This document shows positions 46,353 to 57,830 of a stretch of 64,000 nucleotides of DNA, piece after piece; positions within the stretch are counted from its first letter, which is position 1; every line of letters starts with the position of its first letter. The DNA is from Zonotrichia leucophrys gambelii (taxonomy: Eukaryota > Chordata > Aves > Passeriformes > Passerellidae), in contig NC_088170.1 in assembly GCF_028769735.1 (NCBI RefSeq), forward strand, positions 66,999,085 to 67,063,084, read 5' to 3'. The position numbers and the translations under genes are program-made. Below the pieces are notes generated by a model. The model was not told where the DNA came from. It worked only from the letters and a program-made list of their open reading frames with translations, and searched no databases.

Positions 46353-49300
46353 ATATTGCCATGAAAAAGCCTTATGAGCATAAATGGAGAATGCTAACAT
46401 CCCCCAGAATGAGCAATAAAAAGCAGACTATAAATCTCTTTAGCACTCTGTTCTATTATCTAACTTAACCACCATCTGTTGCATTCAATATATTTCTTAG
46501 CTTCAGGTTTCTGCAATCAGTCTTGGATTTGTGATGCGTTTCCCAAATTGGTGAAATAAAAATGGATTGGCCCAAATGAGAAACAGCATATAAGACTGCT
46601 AATTATCAACAATCTATATTTCAGCATCAGATTTGCTGGGGCAATTTCTTCTCTCTACTGCTCTCATTCATGGCAGCAATGCAGAGAGAAATTATATTTA
46701 AGGAGTTTATCTTTACCAGTAACAAAATTTTCCTGATTGTAATGAAGATACTTGTTGAATATTGATATAAAATAGCACTCTATTTTTCTTCACTGCAATT
46801 ATGGAAATGACTAAATTTAGGGAGAAAGTAGAGTCTCTCTGAAGGTTTCATTAATGTCTGAATATTATACAAAAAAGTTTGTATCTCTTCTAAAAGAAAC
46901 CTTCAATACCTGGAATACAGAGGATGGTGGTGAAATTAAATTAATTCCTCTGCTAACCCAGCCAGTGTATTGATAATGTACTGCATGATTATTTAAAATG
47001 TCATTATTAAAAAGAATTTTATTAAGGTTTTATACTGCCATCTAGTATCTAAGCACCTCCCTCATATATTCATGGTTAATAGAGAAATGCCTTTTTGGGA
47101 TTTTTGGAGTATCAGTCTCTTGGTTTCTGGAGAGAGGAATAACTCGATTAAATTCAAATGAATAAGACAGAATATGTGAACTTTTCTTACCACTTTCTTA
47201 GCACTGCAATCTGCATTGACACTCTTTTGCTATAAGACTTTTAAAACCAGGGGCCACATCCTTCCATGTGCTATGCAATGGAATTTTTTACATCTTTCAG
47301 GATCAAGCCCTAATATGATTGGATTAAACTCCTGGTGATTCTTATTGGAGTTGAAAGGCTTCTTGATATAACCAGCCTGGGAAAAACTGAATGACAAATG
47401 GCATTTTTCCAAGGAATGGGTGTTAAAGTGGGTGAAATCAGTAAAGTGAAGGGAGTCCACTTCAAACAGTGCAATTTCTTAATCCTTCACTGTCATAATA
47501 AGAAACAAAAATCCTCATCTTATTCCTAGTTTGAATAGACCTCCTGAACTTACAGCAAACAGTGAGTGGTGAAACTTTTCTGGCCATATCACGAGGCTGG
47601 CTAGTCAGTGCCTATTCTATTGTAAAAGGCTCTGCTGAAGTTCCTCTCAGTTCTACCCAGTAACACTCCTACCATCTGACACTGTGCAATTAGCCTGCTC
47701 TTCCAGGGCCTGCCAGAAACAGCAATAACGCTGCATCAGAGGAAGATCATTATCCAAGGCACCTCACAGGCACTAAATATGCACAGTTCTGCTGCATTTG
47801 CAGCCCACGAAGGATGAAGGCACCAATAACTGTGAGGTGTTCATCCATTCATTTGCATAGTTTCAGGGAAAGCCTGGCCTGTCAGGACTTCCCACTAGCA
47901 GGCATGAAAGAAAGAAAGAATAAAAATAAAAATTCACCAATGTTTCAGGCTTTTTTTTTTTTTTTTCCCACAGAAGTAGTGAATTAGTTCATTTGTTTGG
48001 GCCAAGTGAAACATTCAGTATCAGCAGAGCGTGGCTGGGTTCCCTTAGTGTGAGTCAGTGTTATTCAGACCCTGGGCTGTGTTTTTAATGCCTGTCCTCA
48101 CAAAAAAAAAGACACAAACCCTCCTTTAGTGCTCACTTTTCCAGGAATTTTGCAGGTGAGAAATGGGAACCCTGAGAGGAGGATGTGCCCCTGGATGCTG
48201 CAGGATGAGCAGGGCTGGTGCCCAGCTCCCAAATCTGTTTATAGGAGGCTCCTGTGGTGGCTCAGAGCGCTTTACCCCCACGTTCAGCGCAGTGCAAATA
48301 GCAGCCTGCAGCTTTTGTTCTCCATTTTATACAATATTCCTTTGCCAGACTGCTCAGACTCAAAGATTTCCAGCTTGAGGATCTCAACACTGAAGAAAAA
48401 AAAATTCCTCTTTGTGATTCCAGACCGCTGTGTACTCTGCAGTGGTGTGTTACCTTTGATTTCCATGATCGCAGAACACAAAACGAGGACAAAAAAATCC
48501 CTGCAAAAATTGCTGCAGACCAAAATACCAACACAATTTCCCACTTGTTTAGCAAGGACCATGGGCTGCTTTACCTGAGAAAATCCTTGCTGCAGTCAGC
48601 CCTGGGATATTCCCTGGGGGTCCTTGCTACCCCTGTGATGGAAACTGGAGTTTCTTAAGAACATTTCTTTGCTGTGCTGAGGATAAAAAAAAAAGCCAGA
48701 AGCTGAGGATTATAGATCCATCTTACAGCAATTGTTAATCTAACTTTCATTAACAGTTAAAAATCATGCAGGGGGAATATATGAAAATTACTGCTTTCCA
48801 AGTGGATCTGTTAATTATTATTAGTCAGTATACTTATTAGGTACTGATGGAAACTTGGCACTCAATAGGTACCTATTAAACTGTGTTAGAGAACATCATA
48901 TTAATGTTTAATATAAAAACTGCATGAATCATCTGTTCTTTTAACACTGGGCCATATCTTCAGCGGGCATGAATCAGTCCAAGACCAGCAAGAGAGCTGG
49001 TCAGTTTGTACAGCCTAGGATCTGGTTCAACATTTTGCTACGTGAAAAACAGGATGATATTTCTTTTAACTTTTTACAGAAATTTGGAGTTTGCTCCCTT
49101 TTTTGTTGCCCATCTGGCAGAATTGTAATTAACAGAATTTAGAGCCATGACACTGAATCTGTTAGACAGTCACACAATCAGGCGAATTTGCAGTGTAATT
49201 AATAGATGCAGGGGACATGATCTGTTTAAGATCACAAGGTTTTGGATGCAGTAGCAACTCAGATAATTCAGGCTGTGCTGCCTTGTATCTAAATAACACC

Positions 49301-49553
49301 CTGTTTTAAATAGGACATCCTCCCATGTGTTCTTTACACTTAAATCCGTGGCTGTGTCAGGGCAAAAAATTCAATGTGATCAGCATCCTTCAGCCTGCAC
49401 TTATGACCAAACTTAGCATCCTGGTTCATGACAATGTAGACAAGCTCTTGCAGGTAAAACAGGAATAGCCTGAGAAGTTATTAAGCCTCTGGGTGCCCAC
49501 CCTTCAGCTGGAATTTGCCCTTGCACATCCAGTTTGCTCAGTGCAAATGTATG
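46353..49553. other. Unique noncoding stretch
   Basis: About 3.2 kb without a recognised gene. It contains a 16-T run (47951-47966) and a possible scrap of ancient palindromic repeat at about 47268-47315. A 149-codon plus frame (48129-48578) overlaps minus frames of 97 and 92 codons, none with a domain. Confidence 0.45.
47951..47966. repeat. T16 homopolymer
   Basis: Sixteen consecutive T residues followed by CCCAC. Confidence 0.85.
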
Positions 49554-49640
49554 AATTTACATGCCGTGAATTGTCCAGAGAATTTGTGTGCCATGAATTG
49601 CCAATTTACATGCCATGAACTGCCCAGAGAAGCTGTGCCT
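49554..49640. repeat. 49-bp imperfect tandem duplication at a CR1 5' edge
   Basis: AATTTACATGCCGTGAATTG (49554) recurs as AATTTACATGCCATGAACTG (49603). Both are followed by (T/C)CCAGAGAA..TGTG. The second copy runs directly into the CR1 body at 49615, so part of the CR1 start (CCCAGAGAAGCTGTG) was duplicated along with flank. Confidence 0.65.
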
Positions 49641-49772
49641 GCCCCATCATTGGAAGTGTTCAAGGCCAGGTTGGATGGGGGCCTGAGCAGCCTGGTTTAG
49701 TGGAAGGTGTCCCTGCCCATGGATTTAGATGATCTTTAAGGTCTGTTCCAATCCAAGCCATTCTACTATAAA
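49615..49772 (+). mobile_element. CR1 LINE 3' end, sense
   Basis: CATGAACTGCCCAGAGAAGC, TGTGCCTGCCCCATCATTGG, AAGTGTTCAAGGCCAGGTTG, GATGGGGGCCTGAGCAGCCT, AGTGGAAGGTGTCCCTGCCC, GATCTTTAAGGTCTGTTCCA and the tail CCATTCTACTATAAAT. About 155 bp, relatively well conserved. Confidence 0.93.
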
Positions 49773-50763
49773 TCATCCTCCATTTCTGCACTTCACTTGG
49801 AAGGGCAGTAATTACCACTTGCTGAGAGCTAGTTTTGTTAATAGGGACAATGTTGCCATAAATCACTTCAGATCAACTTTAAGAGCTTGTCTTCCTGCCC
49901 TAAACTGCGCTGAAATTCTGACTCCAAAGGCAAGCTGTTTTCCTTTAAGGATGTAGGCCATGTTAACTCAATGAGAGGTAAATACTCATAATTTTGCGGC
50001 TCAGTTCAGGCTTTCTGACCTTGCCAGCTGTGAGCTGAAGATATTTGTCAGAATTCTAGGGCTATGTATTTTTCATCACTTGCAGTAATTTAACAATTGC
50101 ACAAATCAATTCTATATTTTATCCCTAGTTCATTTATTTATGACAATTCTGAAGGGAAAGCATTAAGTACTGTCCCTGAGATCTCAAATACAATCACATG
50201 GAGATTAAGCTGTGCACAAATACATTCATCCAAATGCAAATATATGCCTTTGTTCACAGGGCCCAATCCTAATTTGTGCATAATATATTACTTTGAATAA
50301 TAATTTTCATTAGGACAGAAGTTGCACAGCCCAACTTGTAATGAGGGCTGGTGTATGGGCTTTGTGAGAAAAGCAAACAGAACTAAAAACTTGATCTATA
50401 TGTTCTGGAGGACACTAGTGTAAAAAAGACAAAAGTAGTCTTTCTGATTTATTCAGTTTAATTAAAGGACTACAGTGGAGGGATCTTATTCAAGAGTTTA
50501 GCAGGTTTAGGCTTCCTGTAAGATTCATGTAGAGAAAGGCTCTTCCAAGGTCTGATTTGGGCCCTATGAAATCTGGATAATTCTCTAGTGAAGAATATTT
50601 CCTAACTCTGAAAACAAGAGGGCTATGTAATGGCTAAATTCATGACATATGGATACCTCCATTTGATACTTAAATTAAAGAGATGAACTCAGGAAAGTTG
50701 CAAAGCTTAAGAGAGATTTTTCTGAGCACCTCAGTGAATCTTGGTTAACATCTATGGAACACA
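49773..50763. other. Unique noncoding stretch
   Basis: AT-rich DNA with no gene or repeat family recognised, apart from a doubtful short match to an ancient palindromic repeat near 50258-50275 (GGGCCCAATCCTAATTTG). Confidence 0.5.
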
Positions 50764-51334
50764 AGAAGCTCCAGGTGTGACCTCACCAGTTCTGAGGAGA
50801 AGGGGAGGATCACTGCTCTCAACCTGCTGGAAATAATTTATCAAATGCAGCCCAGGATACCATTAATCTTTGCTACAAGGTCACCTTTCTGGCTCCCGTT
50901 CAACTTGGTTTCCACCAGGATCCACATGTCCTTTTCTGCCAATCTGCTTTCCAGCAGGGCATCCCCCTGCAGGTACTGGAGCCTGGGGCTGTTCCTTCCC
51001 AGGCGCAGCATTTTGGACTTGTTGAACTCCACAAGGTTCCTATCATCCCATTTCTCCAGCATTCAAGGTCCCTCTGGATGGCAGCACATTCCTCTGGCAG
51101 ATCAGCAGCTCCTCCTGTTCTTGATCACCTGCAAACTTGCTGAGGAGATGCTCTACATCCAAATCAGTAATGAAAGCATTAAGCTGGGCTGGACCCTGTG
51201 TTGACCCCCAGGGTACACTGGTTCCCAACTTGATTTTGTGCCACTGATCCCCCTTCCATCCCCCTTCCCTGGAACTGCCTTTCAGCCACTTTTCAACCCA
51301 CCTCACTGCTCATCCAGCCACACATCAACAGCTT
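50764..51334 (-). mobile_element. CR1 LINE internal fragment (ORF2 end), antisense
   Basis: About 570 bp of CR1 read backwards: CAGGTGTGACCTCACCAGTT, ACCTGCTGGAAATAATTTAT, CAGCCCAGGATACCATTAAT, TGGACTTGTTGAACTCCACA, AAGGTCCCTCTGGATGGCAG, TTGATCACCTGCAAACTTGC and CTCATCCAGCCACACATCAA. It lacks the 3'-UTR tail and covers the RT carboxy-terminal part of ORF2. It is the largest CR1 coding relic in the window. Confidence 0.9.
50841..51306 (-). pseudogene. CR1 ORF2 reverse-transcriptase remnant
   Basis: Two overlapping minus-strand frames carry sequential RT landmarks. The upstream one (51043-51306) begins RWVEKWLKG, shows VPWGSTQGP (the V-P-x-G-S-x-x-G-P motif) and ends in LSKFAGDQ, the catalytic F-A-D-D site with one Asp lost. 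The downstream one (50841-51062) has FNKSKMLRLGRN, then AEKDMWILVETKL and ends ILGCI. A frameshift between them and the damaged catalytic site show it is dead. RT copies CR1 RNA at the nicked target in an active element. Confidence 0.85.
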
Positions 51335-54300
51335 AGAAAAGTAAAATAGCTTAGGCTGCAAAAGACCTTCAAAATCTTTGTACATTTGTAAATGGGGAGT
51401 TCTAGTATCAAGACAGGGAGAAAGAGATTGAAATAAAATGCCTTTTCACAGAAATATTGACTTTGAGAAACAATCAAATATGCATTTCCAGCCTCTCTGA
51501 TTGGCTCTGAATGTTATGGAACTTCCTTGTTTATATATTTCATGTGCTGAATTTCTAAATGATTAGCTACAGAGACACAGATATGCAATGAACAGATGTG
51601 TAAGAGGATGCTATGATTCCATCAGCATAGCATAATTACAGAAAACCTCTTAAAAATAATCATCATATAAGTGGTTTCCTCTTAAAATCAAATGATTTGA
51701 GAATATATACATGTACTAGATATATGAATATATATATATATATATATATATGAAAAGACTATAGAGACATCAATTTTTTTCTCTACCCAGAGTCTCAACT
51801 TCAATTTCAAATCCCTCCTTGTCTCAAGTGTTCCCTTTTTGCTCTGCTAGTAGCTGAATGTCAGTTTGAGTTGGTCAAATAGCAGGTGCAGAACAAGAAG
51901 GAAATTGTTTTAGGAAGGCTGGGCTTGAATCCTGCTCTCTCCTGAGCTTCCCATCTCCCTGAGTCTAGGAGCAGAGTGCTTCCTGCACAGGATGGCACAG
52001 CACCAGGCTTAAGCCTTACACAGTGAGCATGAACAGTGATCTGTAAGAAAATCAGGTACTTGACAGACTCATTTTGACAGAACTGTGGCAGAAATGGTAC
52101 AAGCAAGGAAAGTTCATTTATTTACTTAAATAAAGGAGCTTTCAAAATATTTCTTCTATAAAAGTAAATAATTGTTTAAATATTATGTTGGTGTGACAAT
52201 TGTAAATGATCACTGGCTTCTTTAAACCTTTTTAACACTTGTAGATCAACTCAGGATGTTTCCAGGATGATGCTCAATTTGAGAGTTGTGTTTTGGAAGG
52301 TCCAGTCTTCCTTGTCCCTTCAATGTGTGGCTGTTATTATATGCTGAACTCATATTGTCTCCAGTTTTGTCCTCAGGAGGCTGTAATTCCACTGAGAAGG
52401 AAATTCAGCCATGTTCTTATAGGAAAACATCAGAAGAGCAAGAAGGCAAAGCAGCCATGTGTCAACTTTAAACACCACCAGTTTAGCACAATTCAAATGC
52501 AATTGTGCTTTGGGAAGACCAAGCATTTATTTCTGTAAGGCAAGGGATTATTTTCTCTAAATCAGTAAATTTAAAAGTCACCATGGATGATTCCATCAGT
52601 TAAAATCTGTACACAGAAAAACCAAATCCAGCGTTAAACTGTATGAAGGGCTCTTTTTATGAGCAGCAATAAAACATTCAGCTTTCACCAAAGAAAGTCT
52701 TATGGGTTCTTTGAGGAACAACCTCGCTTATCTCAGCCTCCCAAGGTGGACTGGACTAGCAGAATTAAGAGTCACTTTGTGGCTATGCTTGATGGATTGT
52801 GTCTGGGTTACACATCTGCTTTCATCCTGTTGGACATCTGATGCTACACTCTCATAAATGGCTGAGGCGAAGCAGAAAGGAGAAAGCTGCCTCTTGCTTT
52901 GTTCTGGCTCCAAACTCAAGGGGGAATTGAGCACTTCAAGGAAAATAAGAGCTCAGAAGATGGTGAGAAAGGCTTATTAATACAGGGAGAAGGCACAGAC
53001 TGAGAGGCTGTTTAAGTGTTGCCTACTGGGAGAAAGAAGGTGCCACACCATTGCATCAGGACTTTTGTAGGGAAGGGAGAAAAGACTTATTGGGGACCCA
53101 GAAGGAACAGGCTGGGATCTGCTACAGCTGAGATGCTAAAGAGCCTGAAACCAACAACCTCTTCCACGGGGAGAGTTTCCTTTACAGGAGAGGGAAAAGA
53201 AATCACACAGCTTAGTAGTAAGAGAAACATGTCTCAGAGCTCACAGAACGTTCTGGTGCTTTGGGAAAGCACTCTTAAGGAAAGAGTCAAGCCTCAAACT
53301 CTGTCTGAACCAATGCCCTGACGCAGTGGAAATTCTTTGCCACTTTTATGCCTTAGGACTTCCATCTGCAGGAAGGGAATTTATCAGCTGCACAAGAGTG
53401 CTGCAAATAGAATTAATTGATGTTTGTACAGTGTTTTGCAAGGGCAGCACTTTATTGTTGCTTATTTGTTTATCCATCAACCCATGTTACTCTTTCATCT
53501 CAATAATAATACTCTGCAAATAGTAGATTTTTTCAAATAGGATAAAATCAGGGAATTGAGCATAAAAACACGCTACTTACGTGTATTGATCATGGGAGGA
53601 ATGTTTCCAGACATTTCCATTAAAATGTTAGGGAAAAGAAAAAAACAAAACAAAACACTATGAAACACAGTTTGGATCTTAGTCATATTGACATCTTTTT
53701 ATATTCACTTAAATTCTTCTTAATTAAAAAAATTACAAGAAATTAATAAAGAATAAAATTATAGGTAAGAACAGAGTAGTGACCTCCTGAAGGAAGAGGA
53801 AATGGCACTGGTCACTGTCAGTGGGGTTTATTTCCCCTGATTATGCTGTCTGCATGTTCAGTGCCCAACCTGCATTAACTGTCTATACCAATGGCTGTGA
53901 CCACTGAGCCCATTTCCTTTGTTTTGGGAGGTCCTGAAGACAGAGCTCTGGATCAAAAGGATAAGGTGTTCCTAGTATTTAATAATAAGATTGCATTTGA
54001 GCCACACAGATCTGAATCTGTAGGCAAACTCAAAGGGGAAATGTTGCTCCCTTTCCCAGCGTTGTGTTGGACAGCAGCAGCATCCTGGGGTCCCTGTGAG
54101 TCATGGATTGTCCTGCAATCTCACAGGAACAGACAGTGTTTGCAAGCACCCTGAATGCAGCCCAAATTGCCAGCATGTTTAATAACACACATAATTCTGT
54201 CTCAGGAGCACAGGAGCCTGCAGACTGCTTCTGGAGTCAGCCAGCTCAAAAGCCATGCAAAGCTCAATATATAGGAAATTCTTTAGGTCTCTCATTATTT

Positions 54301-54956
54301 TTTCCATACTTTTCTTTATATCTTTAAGATTTTTTTAAACCTTATACAATTTTAAAGGGTTTTTGTTGCTCTTTTTTGCCTGCTTGGTTTTGGTTTTGTT
54401 TTGTTGTTTTGGGCTCCTTTTCTCAGTGGTTTCTAGAACTGATCAGCATATTCCAGTGGAGTTTCCAACCATCAAATAGAAATACCTCTCTATACATGTT
54501 CAGCATTTCAGAGAGGCATGCAATCCATGGATTGTACTAATATTTAACTACAGCCAGGGTTTCTGCATAGATGACAGTATGCTGTGCTCCAAGCTCCCAG
54601 CTATTGGATTGTGTAGAAGCTTTATTTTCTTTGTCACACATCTGTGTCCTTGCTGCCTGCACTGTTTGCTTCTCACCGACCAATCAAGCAATCAAGGTCG
54701 CTTTGTTTTCTGTGTACCCCTGCCCAACCATTAAATGGCTTGCAATTTAATTATTATGTATTAAAACTTGTAATGCATTGTATTAATAACTCTAATACAA
54801 TTACAGTTCTGAGTCAAAGTCAATTAATGCCTATGTGACTGTCAGTGGTTCTCCTGCACTATGAGTGTAAGAATTGAGATCCAGATCCTTAAAGGGCCTG
54901 GTAAGAAGGACATGCCTTTTGTGGGTTTATATCTATTTATTTTTGCTGCTTATAGC
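51335..54956. other. Unique noncoding stretch
   Basis: About 3.6 kb without a recognised gene or transposon. Contains an (AT)12 microsatellite at 51728-51751. A 101-codon plus frame at 53016-53321, in a purine-rich patch, has no domain. The AT-rich 54540-54840 part looks like single-copy DNA. Confidence 0.5.
51728..51751. repeat. (AT)12 microsatellite
   Basis: Twelve uninterrupted AT units preceded by shorter TATA strings from about 51704. Confidence 0.9.
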
Positions 54957-55282
54957 AGCCTTCTGGGACCTAAAATGGGCCTACAAGAAGGCTGGAGAGG
55001 GACTTTTTGCAGGATCATGCAGTAATATAACAAGGGGAATGGCTTTGAACTCAAAAAAAGGAGACTGATTTTAGATATTAGGAATAAAGTCTTTACTGTG
55101 AAGGTGGTGAGGCACTGGCACAGGTTGCTCAGAGGAGTTGTGGATGGCCCAACCCTGGAATAGCTCAAGTTCAGGCTGGATGGGACTTGGAGCAACCTGT
55201 TCTAGTGGAAGATGTCCCTGCCCACAGCAGGAGGTTGGAACAGGGTGATCTTTAAGAACCCTTCCAACCCAAGACATTCTTC
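54957..55282 (+). mobile_element. CR1 LINE 3' end, sense
   Basis: AGCCTTCTGGGACCTAAAAT, GGGCCTACAAGAAGGCTGGA, GAGGGACTTTTTGCAGGATC, TTTAGATATTAGGAATAAAG, GTGAAGGTGGTGAGGCACTG, GCACAGGTTGCTCAGAGGAG, TTCAGGCTGGATGGGACTTG and GATCTTTAAGAACCCTTCCA with a decayed tail (ACATTCTTCACTTCTCT). Typical avian CR1, about 325 bp. Confidence 0.93.
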
Positions 55283-57087
55283 ACTTCTCTTGTTGATGGG
55301 GTTAAGATTATTGAATATAGCCTTGAAAAAGTAATTTCAGCTTCTTCATTCAAACTTCAGTGCATGATCCTCAAACAGATTTCAGTTATTTCATAGTTTT
55401 AAAAACTGAAGTATTCATTTTAGACTCAACTTCTTATGATGGCTCATGGAAACTTCCAAGCACTACAAGTTTGTAAGTCATAATGGGAAAAGGGTTGCTG
55501 TTAGATTGTGGATCTGTTTATTTTTATTATTTCTAATCATTAGCATGGCATTTAATCCTGTGTCACTATCAAACTATACTTCTTTCCAGTGGTGTCAGGT
55601 CCTTGAAGCTGTTTCATAACCCACAGTTCCAGGAGCACCAGCAACTGGGCATCATTCTTGTCCCTCAGAAACAGTGGAAAAAAATGTGCAGATAACCTTT
55701 GGCAGTAGATTCAGAACCTGTATTTTGTTCCCCACTGATAATATAGTATCAAAATCAACCATGCCACCTGTTACTTTTCAAATTGACTTCACACACAGTA
55801 CTTACACTTAAAAACCAAGATTGCTCCTTCTTTACTCTTGTGTTGAGGATTCCCCCTGAAACACCAGACTCTCTTTGTTTGGAAGATACAGCCCCAAGAT
55901 CTGACAGAAGCACTACTGAGGACAATACAGTGGCTCTTTTCCTTTTAGATTTGATCTTAGGAAAACAATGCACATTACAACAATGCAAAAAAATCATTCT
56001 TCTGAGAACATTATTGGTTTTTTTCCCCCTGAAAATGCAGAAGTGTACCAGAAATTTTTAGGTTTTCACATTTCAGCATACGGGTCATAATGTATACTGT
56101 AAAGATAAAATTGCAGGGGGAAATCAATTCTGTTATCATTTTAAATGTATGGTTCACTACAAGTAAACATATGTTTCTCTTTCTCTTTTTTTGTGCACTG
56201 TAATGAAGTTTTAGGTAATAAAATGTGTTGCCTGAAGATAAGAAGTACTATCTAAAACACATTTCTGTCAATTAAATTGTCTTCTATTACTTCCATTGAA
56301 CCACTGGTGGACTTGTGATTCGTCTGATTTTTAAGAATACTGAAGAACACAAGTCATTTGAATTGGAATGCTCATTGCTAATTTATGTGTTTAACCATAA
56401 CGGAGATAGAACATAATACTTGGGAAATTGCTTTTTATTATGAATGAGTTCTTAGCATTTAACTTTTGCTTTTTTATAAAGCTATATCTGCTAGAGAGCC
56501 TTCAATTTTAACTTGTACTGTTTGTCTTCTTATTTAGTGTTTTGTCCCAGTAATTAACTATAAAATTTGCAATGAAATAAAGCTGAGTAACTATCCTCCC
56601 ATACATTCAACTCTCTTTAATGACCCCATTGAGATAATCCAATACTTAAATGCCAATGAAGCTGAGATGCTTTAAAGGTTATAATGAACTAGCACTTATT
56701 TCAAGGCACACTGTGGTGAACAAGTGTCCTTTCAAATGTGTAGCTCATATAATATTTTTGCCAGAAGAGAAATAGCCTATGAAAATTAAGTGCCATGGAC
56801 ATTTAACACTGTGCCATATGAACATTTCCAGGCAGTGCAAGTAACATAAACACGTTTTTCCTCTAGGTTTAAATTCTCTTCTGTCCCCTGTCAATAACTC
56901 TCTGAAGCCTCAAAGGATTTGTTTTGTCTTTACGTTGGTGTGCTAGAGAAAGGAGTGATTTCAGTCTTTGGCTCCCTGCATGCTGCTCTGGAGAGCACAT
57001 GAAAACCTTCACAGCCCAAAACCTGAAAGTGGTAGAGTGGATGAATGGCTGTTTAGCAAAGAGGACTTTCTTTTGAAGGTGGTGCCA
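55283..57087. other. Unique AT-rich stretch, possible conserved noncoding DNA
   Basis: No gene or transposon recognised. 56100-56720 is repeat-free, AT-rich and of high complexity with many TAATTA/ATTAA-like strings, the look of vertebrate conserved noncoding elements. This cannot be confirmed without comparison to other genomes. Confidence 0.4.
57082..57087. repeat. Probable target-site duplication, left copy
   Basis: GTGCCA precedes the LTR and GTGGCA follows it (57473-57478), a 6-bp duplication with one mismatch. Confidence 0.5.
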
Positions 57088-57472
57088 TGTGACAGCGGTC
57101 ACAGGGGTCTTTGGATGAGGGAAAAGATGAGGATTTGACTCCATATTTCAGAAGGCTTGATTTATTATTTTATTATATATTTTACATTAAAACTGTATTA
57201 AAAGAATGGAAGAAAAGGTTCTCAGAAGGCTAGGTAAGAATAGAATAGAAAGGAATGATAACAAAGGCAGCTGTCCCAGACTCTCTGTCTGAGCCCTCTG
57301 GGCTGTGATTGGCCATTAATTACAAACATCCAAGATGGGACAATCAAAGATCCACCTTTTGCATTCCACAGCAGCAGATAACCATTGTTTACATTTTGTT
57401 CCTGAGACCTCCCAGCTTCTCAGGAGGAAAAATCCTAAGGAAAGGATTTTTAATGAAAAGATGTCTGCTACA
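57088..57472 (-). mobile_element. Solo LTR, second copy of the 14-kb family, antisense
   Basis: A 385-bp unit whose reverse complement starts TGTAGCAGACATC and ends like copy 1 (...TCACA). On the plus strand it reads TGTGACAGCGGTCACAGGGG at the left, then the counterparts of copy 1's blocks in reverse: CTCCATATTTCAGAAGGCTT, the TATT/TATATATTTTA promoter zone, ACTCTCTGTCTGAGCCCTCT, TGCATTCCACAGCAGCAGAT and GACCTCCCAGCTTCTCAGGA. Length agrees with copy 1 (386 bp). A near-perfect 6-bp duplication flanks it, consistent with a class II retrovirus. No internal retroviral sequence is attached. Confidence 0.85.
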
Positions 57473-57478
57473 GTGGCA
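57473..57478. repeat. Probable target-site duplication, right copy
   Basis: GTGGCA directly after the LTR, matching GTGCCA at 57082-57087 at five of six bases. Confidence 0.5.
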
Positions 57479-57675
57479 CTGCTCCCATGATTTCTAGTTG
57501 TGTGGGACAGCTGGTAAAATCCAAATTAGTCTCACTAACTTTTAGCTTTCTGGATGTTACACAATTCATCTCTTCTAACTGTATAATTCTGTTAAAAAAG
57601 AGTCTAGATTCAAGTTAATCATTGTCATCAGTGGAGAGAAATACTTTCCATATTTCAGTCTTTCTATATCTGAAA

Positions 57676-57830
57676 GAGGCTGTAGACTCCCCATCCCTGG
57701 AAGTGTTCAAGGCCAGGTTGGAGTGGACTCTGAGTAACCTGGTCTAGAGGAAGGTGTCCTTGCACATGGCAGGAAATTTAGCTGGATGAGTTTCCAGGTC
57801 CCTTCCAACCTAAGACATTCTATGACTCCA
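57676..57830 (+). mobile_element. CR1 LINE 3' end, sense
   Basis: GAGGCTGTAGACTCCCCATC, CCTGGAAGTGTTCAAGGCCA, GGTTGGAGTGGACTCTGAGT, AACCTGGTCTAGAGGAAGGT, GTCCTTGCACATGGCAGGAA, CAGGTCCCTTCCAACCTAAG and ACATTCTATGACTCCACG. About 155 bp with a recognisable tail, about 200 bp from the LTR. Confidence 0.93.

Noticed and set aside
47268..47315. CAGGATCAAGCCCTAAT resembles an ancient palindromic repeat end
   Set aside because: Single arm only; similarity could be chance.
48129..48578. 149-codon plus-strand frame
   Set aside because: Overlapped by minus frames of 97 and 92 codons in the same GC-richer DNA. No domain, and the composition is not coding-like.
53016..53321. 101-codon Lys/Ser/Arg-rich frame
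   Set aside because: Purine-rich patch makes the frame open. No domain, partner exon or repeat protein recognised.
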